64,000 bases of DNA from NCBI RefSeq assembly GCF_945859705.1, contig NC_079134.1, positions 153,857,718-153,921,717 on the forward strand, written 5' to 3'. The notes beneath the pieces were generated by a model. It was not told the origin of the DNA. It ran no database searches and saw nothing but the letters and a program-made list of their open reading frames with translations. Below, piece by piece: positions 20,340 to 33,307 of the stretch (its first letter is position 1; each line of letters opens with the position of its first letter). The translations under genes and the position numbers were made by a program. The stretch is from Episyrphus balteatus (lineage: Eukaryota > Arthropoda > Insecta > Diptera > Syrphidae).

Positions 20340-21130
20340 GTTAAACTTTTTTTTTTTATGAGTGTAAAAATATGTATTATCGAAAAAACTACACCATTTT
20401 CTGACATTCTGACAAAAATCTACTATAGCTTATTTGAAAAATTATATCCTTAACGTGAACACCAATAAAGAATTTTTTTTTTAAATTAAATCAATAAATA
20501 GGGTAAATAGGGGTAAAAGGAGATGATAAAAAAAAAAATATTTTTTTTAAACGGAAAGTCGTAGTGAGTTTTTTTTTTCTTTATCGATAGGTAAATTTGT
20601 TCCAAGAGAATGGTATCGACAATGAAAAAATTCTAAAAAAATTTGGCATTAAGTAATGAACGGTTTTCTAAAACAAAATGTAAAACCTGCGACAAAGGTG
20701 TTATTTAAGATTGCGAAATTTGGAAGACTTGAAAGATGCCACTAAAAAGATATTGAAAAAAAGATTAGACATTTGCAGATTTTTTTTAATCCTCTAGATA
20801 TCGAAATATGATTTTTTGAAAAATACCTACTTTTTAGCGTTTTTATGAGTGCTTTTTTATTTTTTAGATTTTTTTTTTAAACATCTAGAAAATCTAAAGC
20901 TATCAAAAAAAAAAAAAAATTGATTTTGTAAATTGATATTTGACTGAATAACGGGAAAACCAATTTCTTTTGTCCCAAATTTGTTTGACGGTTTTCAACC
21001 TTTTTTTTTTCAATTAAAAACTTATTTATTTTAATACATAGAGGAATGAAATTAACACAGTAGATAGATTATAGGCAAGATTATATTTGTACGAAATTTT
21101 AATCATTTTTCACTGACGAACGTTGTACTT
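20340..21130 (+). repeat. R1 dispersed family, degenerate copy
   Basis: Shares ordered landmarks with 22177-23732: GGGTAAATAGGGGTAAAA, a run like GGTATTGAAAAAATT, CGACAAAGGTG, AATAACGGGAAAACCAA and TTTTGTCCCAA. Ends are not clear. Confidence 0.6.
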
Positions 21131-22176
21131 CCAACTGCACACTTTAAAAATTGCAAAATCAAAATTATTTTTTAGAAACCAGAAGAATATATCACACGCC
21201 ATTTTAATCAAAAAAAAAAAAAAATAATATTAATGAATTAAGAAGTGTCTTACCGAAATTATTATTTTCTTCTTATTTTGGTGTAGTGGCTTCCACTATT
21301 AACTTAAATAAAACAAATTCTATCAATTTACGTATAAATTCAAATTTGAAAATTAAGCACTAAAGCGCTACCAACATCAATATCAATTCAAAAAATGATG
21401 TAATTCAATTTTATTCATCAAAACATTTTTTATACAAAAAAAAATCCATTTAAAACATTTCCTGAACTAGAACTCTCCTGTTGGAAATAAAAAAAAAAAA
21501 AAAGTTGATAGCTATTCAACATTGCATCAATGCTTGATGCATTTAGTGATAAATTCAAGTTTTTAAAATAAAAGCTTTTAATATTTTTTTTTTCACTCTC
21601 GCTTTATATGTATAAAAAAAAAAATTATTTCAACTTAAATTCATTTCAATGAAAAACCATTGGCTCAATTAACATTTAGATATCTAAATTCTATTTATTT
21701 ATATTTCATTTTCTATCCATTACCCATCAACAAAAATTTTGAATAACATTTTTGTTTTAAATAAAAAAAAAATAGATACCTAAATAAAAGTAAAGAAACA
21801 ACTTTTATCGAACAAAAAATAAAAACACTTTTTTTGTTTAACAATCAGATTCACTTGATAAAAAACAAAATAATTATGCTGGATATTAAAAAAATACCTA
21901 CAGAATTTGGTATAGGTAGTAACATCTTTCAAATTTCCACAATTTTCAATCCCTAGATATTCTTAGTTCTTATTTTAAAATTCAAAAAAATTATTTAATG
22001 TAAGTAAAATAAGAATAAGCGCTATTATTTAAAGACAGGGTTGTAAAAATATCAATTAAAAAACAACAACAAAAAAAAATGCATTTGAAATTAAAAATAA
22101 AATATTTGTTGCAAACAAAAAAAAATTGCATTAAGAAAAATTATTGCAAATATAAAATGTGCATTCAATATTTTTT
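21131..22176. other. Very AT-rich non-coding, nothing recognised
   Basis: No gene seen. The last 140 bp contain TTGCAAAC and ATTGCAAATA words that are roughly inverted relative to the TTGCAATAAA array at 23895-24115. Confidence 0.4.
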
Positions 22177-23732
22177 GACGTGATAAGGATAACGTCTTAT
22201 AAATCGATGAACCATGGCAGCCACCACGAAAAAGTGATGCCATTTTCTAACATTCCACTTGAAATTTTTAGCAGTGCGGCAAAAATTTCTATTCAAATTT
22301 AAAAATAAACTATTAGCGATACAAAAATCTTCTATAGCTTATTTGAAAGATAATAACCTAAAGTTAAATAAATTTGAAGGATTTTAAAAAATTCCATCTT
22401 TTAATAGGGTAAATAGGGGTAAAATAAAATTTTAAAAAATTGGCTATTTTCTAAACGCGACAATGTAAAGATACATTTAGGTATTGCAAGACTGACAATG
22501 GTATTGAAAAAATTCTTAAAAATTTCAAAACCAAGCTATTAATGGTTTTCTAAAACTTAAACATGAGGTAGACCTTTGACAAAGTAGTGATTATAGGTAG
22601 GGGAATTTTTTTTTTTGACAATTTGAAAAACGTCATTAGAAAGATAATAAAAAAAAGGTTAGGGGTCTGATACGGATTTTTTTTAAGTTTGTGCGTTTCA
22701 AAATATGAATTTTTGAAAAACACCTACATTTTGGAGTATTTTTGGGTGAGTTTTTTTTTTAATTTTTTGTAACATTCAAAAAATCTCAAGCTTATGGATT
22801 ATTTGTAGTCTATGACTGTGCGCATACATGTGCAAAAAATTTTTTCAAAATTTCAAAATGGTTTTTGACCGAATAACGGGAAAAACAAGTTTTTTTTGTC
22901 CCAAGTTTTTTGACCTTTTTCAACCGTGTTTTTATTTTTATCTTTTTTTCTTCAACAGATAGCTAAATGAATGAAATGCAAAACACCAGTGAAGATCTGT
23001 TGCTCCCCGAACAGCCACCAGTGTGGGAAGTACCGTAATCTCAGTTTTTAATTTCGACATGGTTGGCTTTAAAAAATTCTAACTTTTTTTCTAGGCATCG
23101 CAGAAATAAGATTGAAACGTCGTATGAAAGGTGAAACTATAAGCTTTTACATGATATAAAATGTTTTATAGGTTGTCCAAACAAAATTTATTCAATAGCG
23201 TGAGAACATAAAATTATATTTTTTTTTTTTTGCTTTTTTTGATGAAAATTGACCGCGTTCAAAAAATTCTAGCTCTTTTTGGAGATGCCTAATAGACATG
23301 ATCGATAAATATATTTTGAGCTGAGGCAATAAGCTTTCAGGTGGTATAAAATTTATAATAGGTTGTTCTATCAAAAAAAATGAATTTTTGGGTGATGAAA
23401 ATGATTTTTTCACTTTTTTCATAAGAAATTATTGTTTTTAATAAATTATTTTAATACTTTTTGCTCATTGTAAAAATTTAAAAATGGTTTTATTATTTAG
23501 AAGAAATTTTTGGCTTTTTAATGGTATAATTTTTTTTGTAAGCTTTTAAAATAAAAAAAATAATATAATGAGACAAGAAAAAACGTAATTTTTTTTAGCT
23601 TTTTCTTGTAAATTATGATTGTTTGAAATAAATAAACGCTTCAATTGACTCATTTTAAAAGCACACAACCTGTTTTCTTACGACGTTATCACGTTAAATC
23701 ATCGTCCGTAAACCGGCTTTAAAGACAACGTC
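22177..23732 (+). repeat. R1 dispersed family, complete-looking copy
   Basis: Left boundary GACGTGATAAGGATAACGTC; right boundary, inverted, AGACGTTGTCTTTAAAGCCG then ACGTGATAACGTCGTAAG, so ACGTGATAACGTC is inverted near both ends. Landmarks in order: CATGGCAGCCACCACGAAAA, GGGTAAATAGGGGTAAAA, AATAACGGGAAAAACAAG, GATCTGTTGCTCCCC, AGCCACCAGTGTGGGAAGTA. Inverted copies lie at 42991-44740 and 47131-48500. No open frame over about 76 codons. Confidence 0.75.
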
Positions 23733-23780
23733 TTTTTTTTAATATGATGTACCAATAGGTTTTTCAAGAAATAAATAAAT

Positions 23781-23839
23781 CAATTTTGGCTATTTGACTA
23801 TAATATTGAACATAATGTATGGCGAAATAGCCAAAATTG
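23781..23839. repeat. Hairpin, 15-bp arms
   Basis: CAATTTTGGCTATTT at 23781 pairs with AAATAGCCAAAATTG ending at 23839, loop about 29 bp. The right arm and following sequence recur at 37581-37740. Confidence 0.6.
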
Positions 23840-23894
23840 TAAGAAAGTCGAAGAATATTTAAAAAAAAATATTTATACACACATTTTGATTTTT

Positions 23895-24115
23895 ATTTGC
23901 AGTAAATTTTTTTTTTTAATGCAAAATATTTTTATTTGCAATAAAAATTTTATTTTCAATGCAAATATTTTTCAGTTGCAGTAAAAAAATTTTTGTAATG
24001 CAATTTTTTTTTCATTTGCAATAAATATTTTTGTTTTAATAAACATTTTTTTTATTTGCAATTAATATTTTTTTTTTAATTTTTAATGGAAGACAAATGC
24101 ATTTAAATAAAAAAT
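23895..24115 (+). repeat. Degenerate TTGCAATAAAAAT / AATGCAAATATTT array
   Basis: Alternating words TTTGCAATAAAAATT and AATGCAAATATTTTT at roughly 35-40-bp spacing. A shorter related stretch lies at 37650-37740. Confidence 0.55.
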
Positions 24116-26241
24116 ATTTTTTAAAACCCAATTTCAAGACACTAAAAGCATACAGTTGATTTTTTAAAAAATTTAAAATAAGTGTCATCATTCAGTGAGC
24201 TAAATAACAATCGCGTTTTAGTTTTAAAATATTTTTCAAACTAATTCTATATAAATCCTAAATTCATAATAACCATACAAAAATAATAAATCATAAAATA
24301 CTCATTTTGATGAAGAGGGTTTTGATCAAAATGACACGACAAAACTAAAAAGCTTGAATTAATTTCCGGTCCTAATCAGTCAGTCATTTTTCATTTTCAT
24401 ATTTTCCTCTCTTCTTTTTTTTTTTTTTAATAAAAAAATTAAAAATATATCTCTAATATTAATGCAAGAGGACGACGACACATCCGTGCAATGAGGACGA
24501 CCGGATATTTTCATTTCTGGATGATTTATTTAAATGAATTAATGCAATTTTGATGATATTTTAACACGACTGATGTTGGCAGTGTCAAATAAAAACTTGA
24601 AAGTTGACATAGATGGCGCAATTTCGTGGACAGTCGACAGGACAGTGTTGGCATGAGAAACTTTTTTGATTAGGAAATATATCACGTTTTTAGAACAAAC
24701 TTTCATGAATTGTCCTTATCAAATTTTTAAATATATTTCCACCTTTAAAGGATTAAACACAAACATATTAAAATACCAAATAAAGTTACAACTTAAGTAA
24801 ATTGTGGTGAACTTTGAAATTTGAAATCTAGAATTCGAGATTGATTGAACGTGGGCATTAAGTTTAACTAAGAAACAAATTTGTCAACGAGTAGTTTATC
24901 TATCTTTTCACCAAACACAAACAGAAAACATAAACACAAGTCGAAACAGAGAAAGGATAAGCAACTACTACAAAATCAAAAACATGTTGTGTCAAAGTCC
25001 TGCCCTCAAAAACTACATTGCTTTATGTGTGTTTTCATCATCATTACTATCAACTAACATAGATAAACTTACAGATAGAGTTGAAAAAAGTGAAAACAAA
25101 ATTGTGTTTTAGATAGATACTTTTGCGTGTTTTCAAAACTTTCAAATTACATATATACAAAATTCTACCTCTATCTCTCTTTCTCGTTTCAAACTATACA
25201 ACAACTGTCTTTGAAAGATAACATCATTTTGCCTGTCAACCACAAAATTCTTAAGGCTATTCCCACAACCAGACACATCTTAAAACACTATTCCATGTAA
25301 ATTGTGTGAAATCCTAGAATTGTTGGGATTATTTTGGAAAATGTTCTATACTCTATCAGTGAGTGTGTATATTTCTATTTGAACAACTACAATAAAGCCA
25401 ATGATAACCTGAAGATATAAATTGACATTTGTTTGGCTTTAAGGATTTTATTAGGAATTTTATAAATGACGATACATTGCACCTTTGCTGCAAGATTGAC
25501 ACTGTTGAAGATTTTTTTTGTTTAATTTGAGGTATCCTGTCGAAAGTTTTATTTTTTTCATTATTTATATAAATATTCTTGCAGAATAGAGTGATGAAAA
25601 AATTAGAAATATGCTATCTTTATAAGGTGAAAAATTGATTGGAACACAAAAGTGGTCTGGAAGAGAGAAAAATGGGTTGGAGTAAAAGAAAATTGGTCTC
25701 GTTACGATTACTTGAAAAAACCAACCTCTAATCGAAACAATTTTAAAGTAAAAGTTGTAATATGATTTATATCAATCATTTTTTTTTTTTTTATTTGAAT
25801 CTTTAACATTTAAGATTAAATTTTGCTTGGAGTTTTGAATATTTGAATGTTGCATTTTTATGAAACAATAACTAAAAGATTGTAAAAAAAATTGATAAAA
25901 ATCAAAAGAACACTCGAGATTAATATCTTTTATCTTCTAGGTATATTAATTTCTAAGAAGTGGCAGAAATTGAAAATATCTAAAAATGAACAGTACAAAT
26001 ATTAAAGCTTATTGAGTTAAACAAATCTACCGTCAAACGAAATTTTATCTACAAAAATTCATACAAAAATCTCAAAAAACAAATTTTCAATGTCATTTTA
26101 CCGAAATTCAAGTATTGATCAAAAATATTTTTGATGTATTTATAGAAACAATTGAATCGTTTGTTTTCAAAACATTGTAAGGCCATTTGGTCAGAAAAAG
26201 TTTCTTACAACATAATTTTGTAGTTGAAACAAACACAAATA
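24116..26241. other. Probable single-copy intergenic or intronic DNA
   Basis: Less repetitive and slightly less A/T-biased than neighbours, for example 24460-25450. No open frame, splice pair or conserved motif that would support an exon. Confidence 0.4.
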
Positions 26242-26961
26242 AAATGCACGACTGGGTCGCACGTACTTGCTCTTGTAGTTCACAGTATCTTTATCTTAAA
26301 TATCTATTATAAATTTAAGATTTTGTAGAAAAAAAATCAAAAAAAAAAAAGCAAAAGTTTAAAAATTAATTAAAATTTTTTTTTTTTAAATGTTTTTAAA
26401 AATATTTTTTTTTTAACATTTTATACTTAATGATCTCTGTAAATTTTAAATAAAATAACTAATGCTTTGATGAAATATATGAACTTAAAAAATATGTCAA
26501 TTTTTGAAAAACGGCAACGCCATATTTCCGTTCTCCGCATTTTTTGAGAAAAACTAAAAACGCAGTTTTGTTAGAATCAATAAGAGTATTCCGCACACCA
26601 AATTTGATCGAAATCGTTAGAGCCGTTTTCTAGAAATTTGCAATACCTCGAAAACGTTATATGGGAGGTATGCGTTAAAATGGAGATATTAAAAAAATAA
26701 AAAAAAAAAACGGGTCTAGGGAATTACGTAACAATCATCTGTACCAAGTTTCAAGCAAATCCATCCATCCGTGTAGGCCCTAGCTCGATGTACAGATGGA
26801 CGCACAGACACACACACGCACAGACGCACAGACCGACGGACGGCATGACGAAAACCACTTTTTTGATCTTCTTCATCATCGTAATGTTGGTTTTGATTAA
26901 AACCTCGATTTTTTTTTTCTACACGAAACCAATACTTGCCCTATAGAGCAAGTAAAAATAC
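26242..26961 (+). mobile_element. Helentron-like (mini-me/DINE-1 type) element, copy A
   Basis: 5' signature ATGCACGACTGGGTCGCACG followed by TACTTGCTCTT. 3' end hairpin ACTTGCCCTATAGAGCAAGT followed by AAAAAT. ACTTGCTCT near the 5' end is inverted as AGAGCAAGT at the 3' end, the subterminal inverted repeat expected of Helentrons. A degenerate (GTCY)-type region read as CACAGACGCACAGACCGACG lies at 26793-26845, followed by the conserved block ending CATCGTAATG. Copies B-E share these parts in this order. Non-autonomous; no gene. Confidence 0.8.
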
Positions 26962-28123
26962 TAGGGTGGAGAGTGGAGACCCATTAAGTTTTGTAGTTGT
27001 AGAGTAGAAACGGTATTAAAATTTCATTACATCCCCAAAATTTGAATTCAATTCAAAAAACCGTTCAGCCAACTTTCAATATTATGGTTTTGATAAAAAA
27101 AAAAACTTAGATTTCATAACCTCAAGATTTTGTTATGCATCCTGTTTTTTTTTTTTTAATAGGTATTGTTCTCTTTGACATGGATTTATCCTACTTCCTT
27201 AGATTTAAATATTTTTTAAATATTTAAACTAATTGAGCGATGTATATTTTATGAAAATCGGTTGAAAATCGACTAGAAAAAAATTTAGGTTCACTGTGAT
27301 GTATACGTACTATTTTAAGTATTTTTATTTATATTTTATTTTAATGAATTTAGCTTATAAAAAACCTACCTACACATTTTATACATCACTTAAAAAGGTT
27401 TCAGAATAGGTAGAATTTTTGAAATGACTGCAGGCCGAAAAACCTTGGGTTGAAAAACTATCTCGCAAAACTGTCGATGCCCATTGCTATCACCAACAAT
27501 AATTAAATGATTTGCATCCTGCTTAACACATAAATAAAAAACTATCAGAGATTTGGGTGCTTACACTCGATTTTCTATATTAAAAAAAAAAAAAATCTAT
27601 TTCTATCAATTTTATCAAAATTTAACTACACAGCTAGGTCGCAAGTGATTGCTCTTATCATAAAAGTCTCTTGGAATATTAAAGTTTATATAAATTTATA
27701 TTAATTTTTTAAATTAAAAAAAAAAAAACTTAAAAAATAACATAAAATTATGTTTAAATGGTTGTGACTGTGACCTCAAAAGAACGAAAATTAATTAATT
27801 TGTGTGTATTAGTCTATTGAATAGACCCTTTTAAATGGAACAAATTTGTTCAAGAAAAGATTTTTTATTGCTGAATATGATTCCTTGGTGTGAAAGAATA
27901 CTATAGCCAAAAGTGCTACTAAATCCATTGGTGCATTTCGGAGAAAACGGCGAAACAGTTCGGTTTTCAGTTTTTTTTTTATTTGACTCGAAAACCAAGC
28001 CTAACTTTGAAATTAAGAAAAGAAAGAATGAAAATCCTTAGAGACGTTTTTTAGTTTTTTTTTTTTATTTAAAAAATATTGTATGCCATTAAAATGGAAA
28101 TATTAATCAACACATATTAAATA
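26962..28123. other. AT-rich non-coding; possible outer Helentron-like fragment from 27632
   Basis: No gene. At 27632 CAGCTAGGTCGCAAGTGATTG then CTCTTA resembles the family 5' signature, and a 3' hairpin-like ACTTGTTCTATAGTG lies at 30906, so copy B may sit inside an older, decayed copy. The motif TCACTGTGATGTATACGTAC at 27291 recurs at 31171 and inverted at 42291. Confidence 0.35.
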
Positions 28124-30655
28124 AAATGCACGACTGGATCGCACGAACTTGCTCTTAGAGTTAAATTTGCTTTAATTTTTAAGACTTTTTAAATAGAAAT
28201 TTGGAAAATGTAGGTACCTACTATATAGGTACAAAAAATAAAATAAAAAAATTCGTTTTTCAAAAAATTAAATAAAATCTGAAATCAAATTGCCCTCCAA
28301 AACAAGTATGCAGTTTTGATTGATATATTAAGATGTATTTTTAGAAAAAAATTTTCAAAATCGTTAGAGCCGTTTTTTTAAAAACTATTTTTTTATAAAT
28401 AAGTTTTCGGCAAAAAGTTTTAAAATAAAATTGGTATGCCATTTTGTAAAAACCACTAATCAACATCGAAAACCAAAATTAAAAAAAAAAATTCAATGTC
28501 CCGTTTTCGAAAATTTGATTTTTCAAAAAAAATTTTCAAAATTTTTTTTAAAATCCAAAAATTATTTTTTTCTAAATTTTATTTTTAGTTTTGGCTTATA
28601 TTAAAACTGTATAAATGCTTCTTCACAAAAAGTTTTGTTGAAATCGAATAAGCAGTTTCAGAGATAATCAGATTTGAAAAAAAAACGGTTCTGTGGCAGG
28701 TACCGATAATAATGATTTTCAAGAAAAAAATTTTCATTAGAAAATAGACCTTGTTTTAAAACTTACATTTTTAAACAAAAGCGTTAGATCTGTTTTTTAG
28801 CAATTTTAACTTTACTTAAATCGGTATATGACAAGTACCGTTATTATTGGTCCAAAAAATTTAATTCCAAAAATACCTCTGGAGAGTCGCCAAATAACGC
28901 TACATACCTAGTTTGACATTCGGTCCATCCGTTTAGGCTGTAGCTCCTTATACAGACAGACTGACAGACTGACAGACTGACAGACTGACAGACTGACAGA
29001 CTGACAGACTGACAGACTGACAGACTGACAGACTGACAGACTGACAGACTGACAGACTGACAGACTGACAGACTGACAGACTGACAGACTGACAGACTGA
29101 CAGACTGACAGACTGACAGACTGACAGACTGACAGACTGACAGACTGACAGACTGACAGACTGACAGACTGACAGACTGACAGACTGACAGACTGACAGA
29201 CTGACAGACTGACAGACTGACAGACTGACAGACTGACAGACTGACAGACTGACAGACTGACAGACTGACAGACTGACAGACTGACAGACTGACAGATTGA
29301 CAGACTGACAGACTGACAGACTGACAGACTGACAGACTGACAGACTGACAGACTGACAGACTGACAGACTGACAGACTGACAGACTGACAGACTGACAGA
29401 CTGACAGACTGACAGACTGACAGACTGACAGACTGACAGACTGACAGACTGACAGACTGACAGACTGACAGACTGACAGACTGACAGACTGACAGACTGA
29501 CAGACTGACAGACTGACAGACTGACAGACTGACAGATTGACAGACTGACAGACTGACAGACTGACAAACTGACAGACTGACAGACTGACAGACTGACAGA
29601 CTGACAGACTGACAGACTGACAGACTGACAGACTGACAGACTGACAGACTGACAGACTGACAGACTGACAGACTGACAGACTGACAGACTGACAGACTGA
29701 CAGACTGACAGACTGACAGACTGACAGACTGACAGACTGACAGACTGACAGACTGACAGACTGACAGACTGACAGACTGACAGACTGACAGACTGACAGA
29801 CTGACAGACTGACAGACTGACAGACTGACAGACTGACAGACTGACAGACTGACAGACTGACAGACTGACAGACTGACAGACTGACAGACTGACAGACTGA
29901 CAGACTGACAGACTGACAGACTGACAGACTGACAGACTGACAGACTGACAGACTGACAGACTGACAGACTGACAGACTGACAGACTGACAGACTGACAGA
30001 CTGACAGACTGACAGACTGACAGACTGACAGACTGACAGACTGACAGACTGACAGACTGACAGACTGACAGACTGACAGACTGACAGACTGACAGACTGA
30101 CAGACTGACAGACTGACAGACTGACAGACTGACAGACTGACAGACTGACAGACTGACAGACTGACAGACTGACAGACTGACAGACTGACAGACTGACAGA
30201 CTGACAGACTGACAGACTGACAGACTGACAGACTGACAGACTGACAGACTGACAGACTGACAGACTGACAGACTGACAGACTGACAGACTGACAGACTGA
30301 CAGACTGACAGACTGACAGACTGACAGACTGACAGACTGACAGACTGACAGACTGACAGACTGACAGACTGACAGACTGACAGACTGACAGACTGACAGA
30401 CTGACAGACTGACAGACTGACAGACTGACAGACTGACAGACTGACAGACTGACAGACTGACAGACTGACAGACTGACAGACTGACAGACTGACAGACTGA
30501 CAGACTGACAGACTGACAGACAGACAGACGGACTTCCGGGACCCACTTTTTTGGCATTCTCTACCATCGTAATGTGATGGAAAAATGTTATCTCACCTTT
30601 TTTTCTTTGTACGAATGCGTAACTAAATATATAGTGCCTTTATCGCAAGTTAAAA
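28124..30655 (+). mobile_element. Helentron-like element, copy B, with greatly expanded microsatellite
   Basis: 5' signature ATGCACGACTGGATCGCACG, ACTTGCTCTT. Interior matches copy A (TCGTTAGAGCCGTTTT). Then GTCCATCCGTTTAGGCTG just before the array, and after it TTTTTTGGCATTCTC and CATCGTAATG. 3' end ATATAGTGCCTTTATCGCAAGTTAAAA parallels copy D. Total 2.5 kb, of which 1.58 kb is microsatellite. Confidence 0.8.
28952..30530 (+). repeat. 8-bp microsatellite (ACAGACTG)n, ~197 units
   Basis: Nearly perfect 8-bp repeat. The only interruptions seen are CAGATTG near 29294 and 29534, CAAACTG near 29566, and degenerate ends. Minus-strand frames of about 540 codons over it are artefacts of a stop-free repeat. 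Confidence 0.98.
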
Positions 30656-33000
30656 TTTTATATAGAATTTTTTTCTTAATTTAAAACGATTTATCCAAAA
30701 ATTTGTTATTGAAATCAGTCATGTTGCTAACAAGAAAGTCAGGTATAACGAAAACAGCTCTAAAGTAGGTACTGTGATTAAAGGTTAATTTTTTTTAATT
30801 TCAATATTACCACCTTATTTTACACATTTTATGTATGTTTATTAATCAAAATCGTCAGACCTGTTTTGTGAAAAACAACAAAAGTTTTCTATTTTTTTTT
30901 TTCGTATCCTTTACTTGTTCTATAGTGTTGCAATAAAAATCTCGTAGCAAGAGGTGATAAGGAATTTTTTATGAACTTTTATAAAAACGGATGTTCTTGG
31001 CTATTTGCATTAAAATTTCGAGTCTAAATTGTCTTGTCAAACATCTTTGGTATAGAAGACAGTTAAATCTATCTTTCGAAATAAGATATTTAATAGATAA
31101 ATATATTAATTGATTATTTAATTAATTAAAATTAATATGATTTTAAAAGTACATAATAAAACAAAAAAAATTCACTGTGGCGTATACGTGTTTTTTTTTT
31201 TTCATCTAAATTTTATTTTAATGCATTTTAAACAATATTTTTGGGATATTGGGAAGCATACAATAACACGTTAAAAATATTTGTTCGCTATTTCTGAACA
31301 AATTGACAGTAAATGTTGTAAAAATTCGACAAAAACATAAAACTCTTAGATCTTCTTTGCCACTTTGTAAATCACAATCACAAAACCAGATAAAAACGGA
31401 GAAAGAAAAAAATAAAGTTAAAGCTCTCAAACAAGTGCCAGCATTTCGAAAAACGATGGCATATTGGCACGAAACTTAACAAAAAAAAAAAAAAAACTTA
31501 AAAATGAAAAAGTAGCGCACGAGTGACGAAGAACTGTGCATTGCAAATGCACTAAATTGAATTCGTTTTTTTTTTCGTATTTAAATTTTTAAAGTATCCT
31601 CTTCGTTATACTTGTACCTAACTCTTCTTTGGGCAGGACTAGACCAGCATTTTTTTTTTTCTTTTTTGCTAATTCAATTTAAAATTTATTCAAGTCCTTT
31701 TCTCTTTGTCATTTTGCATGAGGGACGAGTTGTACGTACGAAAAAAAAAAAAGAAAAATCAAGGGCTTACGAATGATTTAGTGTTATAGTCGATTGAAAT
31801 TTAATTTCATTACAATTGCACTGATTTGGCATGGCAATGAATTTCATCGATTTAGTATTCAAATTGATGAACAAAAAAATAGATTCAAATCCATGTTAAA
31901 CCGTGCAAAAAAAAAATGGGATAAGAAAAGACAAGAGTTATAGATTTTAAAGCGACTTTAAAGTTGATAATGTGTAATTCTTTCAATCATACTTTTAATA
32001 TTTGGTTAAAGTTCAATAAATATTGGTCAAATTCAACTAAAATTTATCCTTCTCAATAATTACTCTACAGAGTAAAAACTAATTAATACCTTTGGGAAAA
32101 CACCTACTGTGTTTCCATATAAACTCTATTACCTCGACTTGATTAGTTGGTTATATGGACATGTGGTTGAAGGTTAAATACAAAAAACCAAATTGCCATA
32201 AACTGATGAACAGAGAGTGCTAATTTCTCAATTCAATGTGTATAAAGGTAAGGAAACCTTAAGTTAAGATTGATTAAACAAAAAGACCAATCGAATTGAT
32301 TCAAACTAAAACCCCTGAGGTCACCCTTATACCTAACTTCCCTTATTATTTGCCAGATGCCAGTCAAATACAGCCACTCTGCTTCTAACTTTGAAATTGG
32401 CTATACACGTTTAATTGACATTCAATTATCAGGAAATTAGAGAATGCTTCTATGTTGTGTGTGGTTGATGCGAAGGTGTCAAATTATTATTGACTATATG
32501 CGGACTTACTTATACACGCCTAATCAAAGCTCATTCACTTCGATTGACTTAGACATGATTAACTGGATAGCGTAGCTAATCCCTTTGGCTACGATTTGCT
32601 TTATATGATTGCATTTATTGACAGTGATATTTGATCAAGTCAAGCTAAATGGTGTGGTGGGAAGTTTTATTGAATTTGGTTAGAAATATAATTAAATTGT
32701 ATGGGTCTTCAATCGAAAAACTGCATGGATATTTGCATTTTAGATGTAATTTCAACACTTAATTTGTACAGTAATACAAAAAAAAAAAATCATAAAATCA
32801 ACTTTCCTTTGCTTCTATGTGTGCAAATATGTGTGAGAGGAATCTACACTTTTCAAATGCTAACGGCAATTAAGAAGAACCTTCTTATTAGTTCAATAAA
32901 TATAATGTCAAAAGCTTTATTACTTTGCAATATGTTTCGTGCTCAGTAACGGATTTACACCAGTTGAATAGCTTTATGTTTAAGGTTATTTTTAACAAAA
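30656..33000. other. AT-rich, probably intergenic or intronic
   Basis: No gene supported. 30660-31230 is repeat-like. 31450-32960 looks single-copy, with an 82-codon open frame at 32701 that shows no recognisable domain. Confidence 0.4.
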
Positions 33001-33307
33001 TAAATATTAGGGTGGGTAAAAAAAAATCGAAATTCTTTTTTTTTATTTGGTACTCCAAAAAATCGATTGCTAGACACCTCTAGAATATACACACCAAATA
33101 TGAACTCTTTTTATTAATTGGAAGGTTCTCCGCTTCGCAATTTTCCATTTTTACATCACGCTTCTACTAAAAAAAAAATATTTTTTTTTAAATCGACTTT
33201 TTAGCAAATTTCTTTACATATTCTTGTGGGAAATTGAACGCTCTACAAAAAGGCCATGTACACTTTTTTCGTTTATCTAACCGTTTAATAGATATTTGAG
33301 GGGAGCG

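Noticed and set aside
23192..23422. 76-codon minus-strand frame within an R1 copy
   Set aside because: Lysine- and serine-rich low-complexity frame; disrupted in the other R1 copies.
28908..30567. Two ~540-codon minus-strand frames of SVCQSVSL repeats
   Set aside because: Artefact of the (ACAGACTG)n microsatellite.
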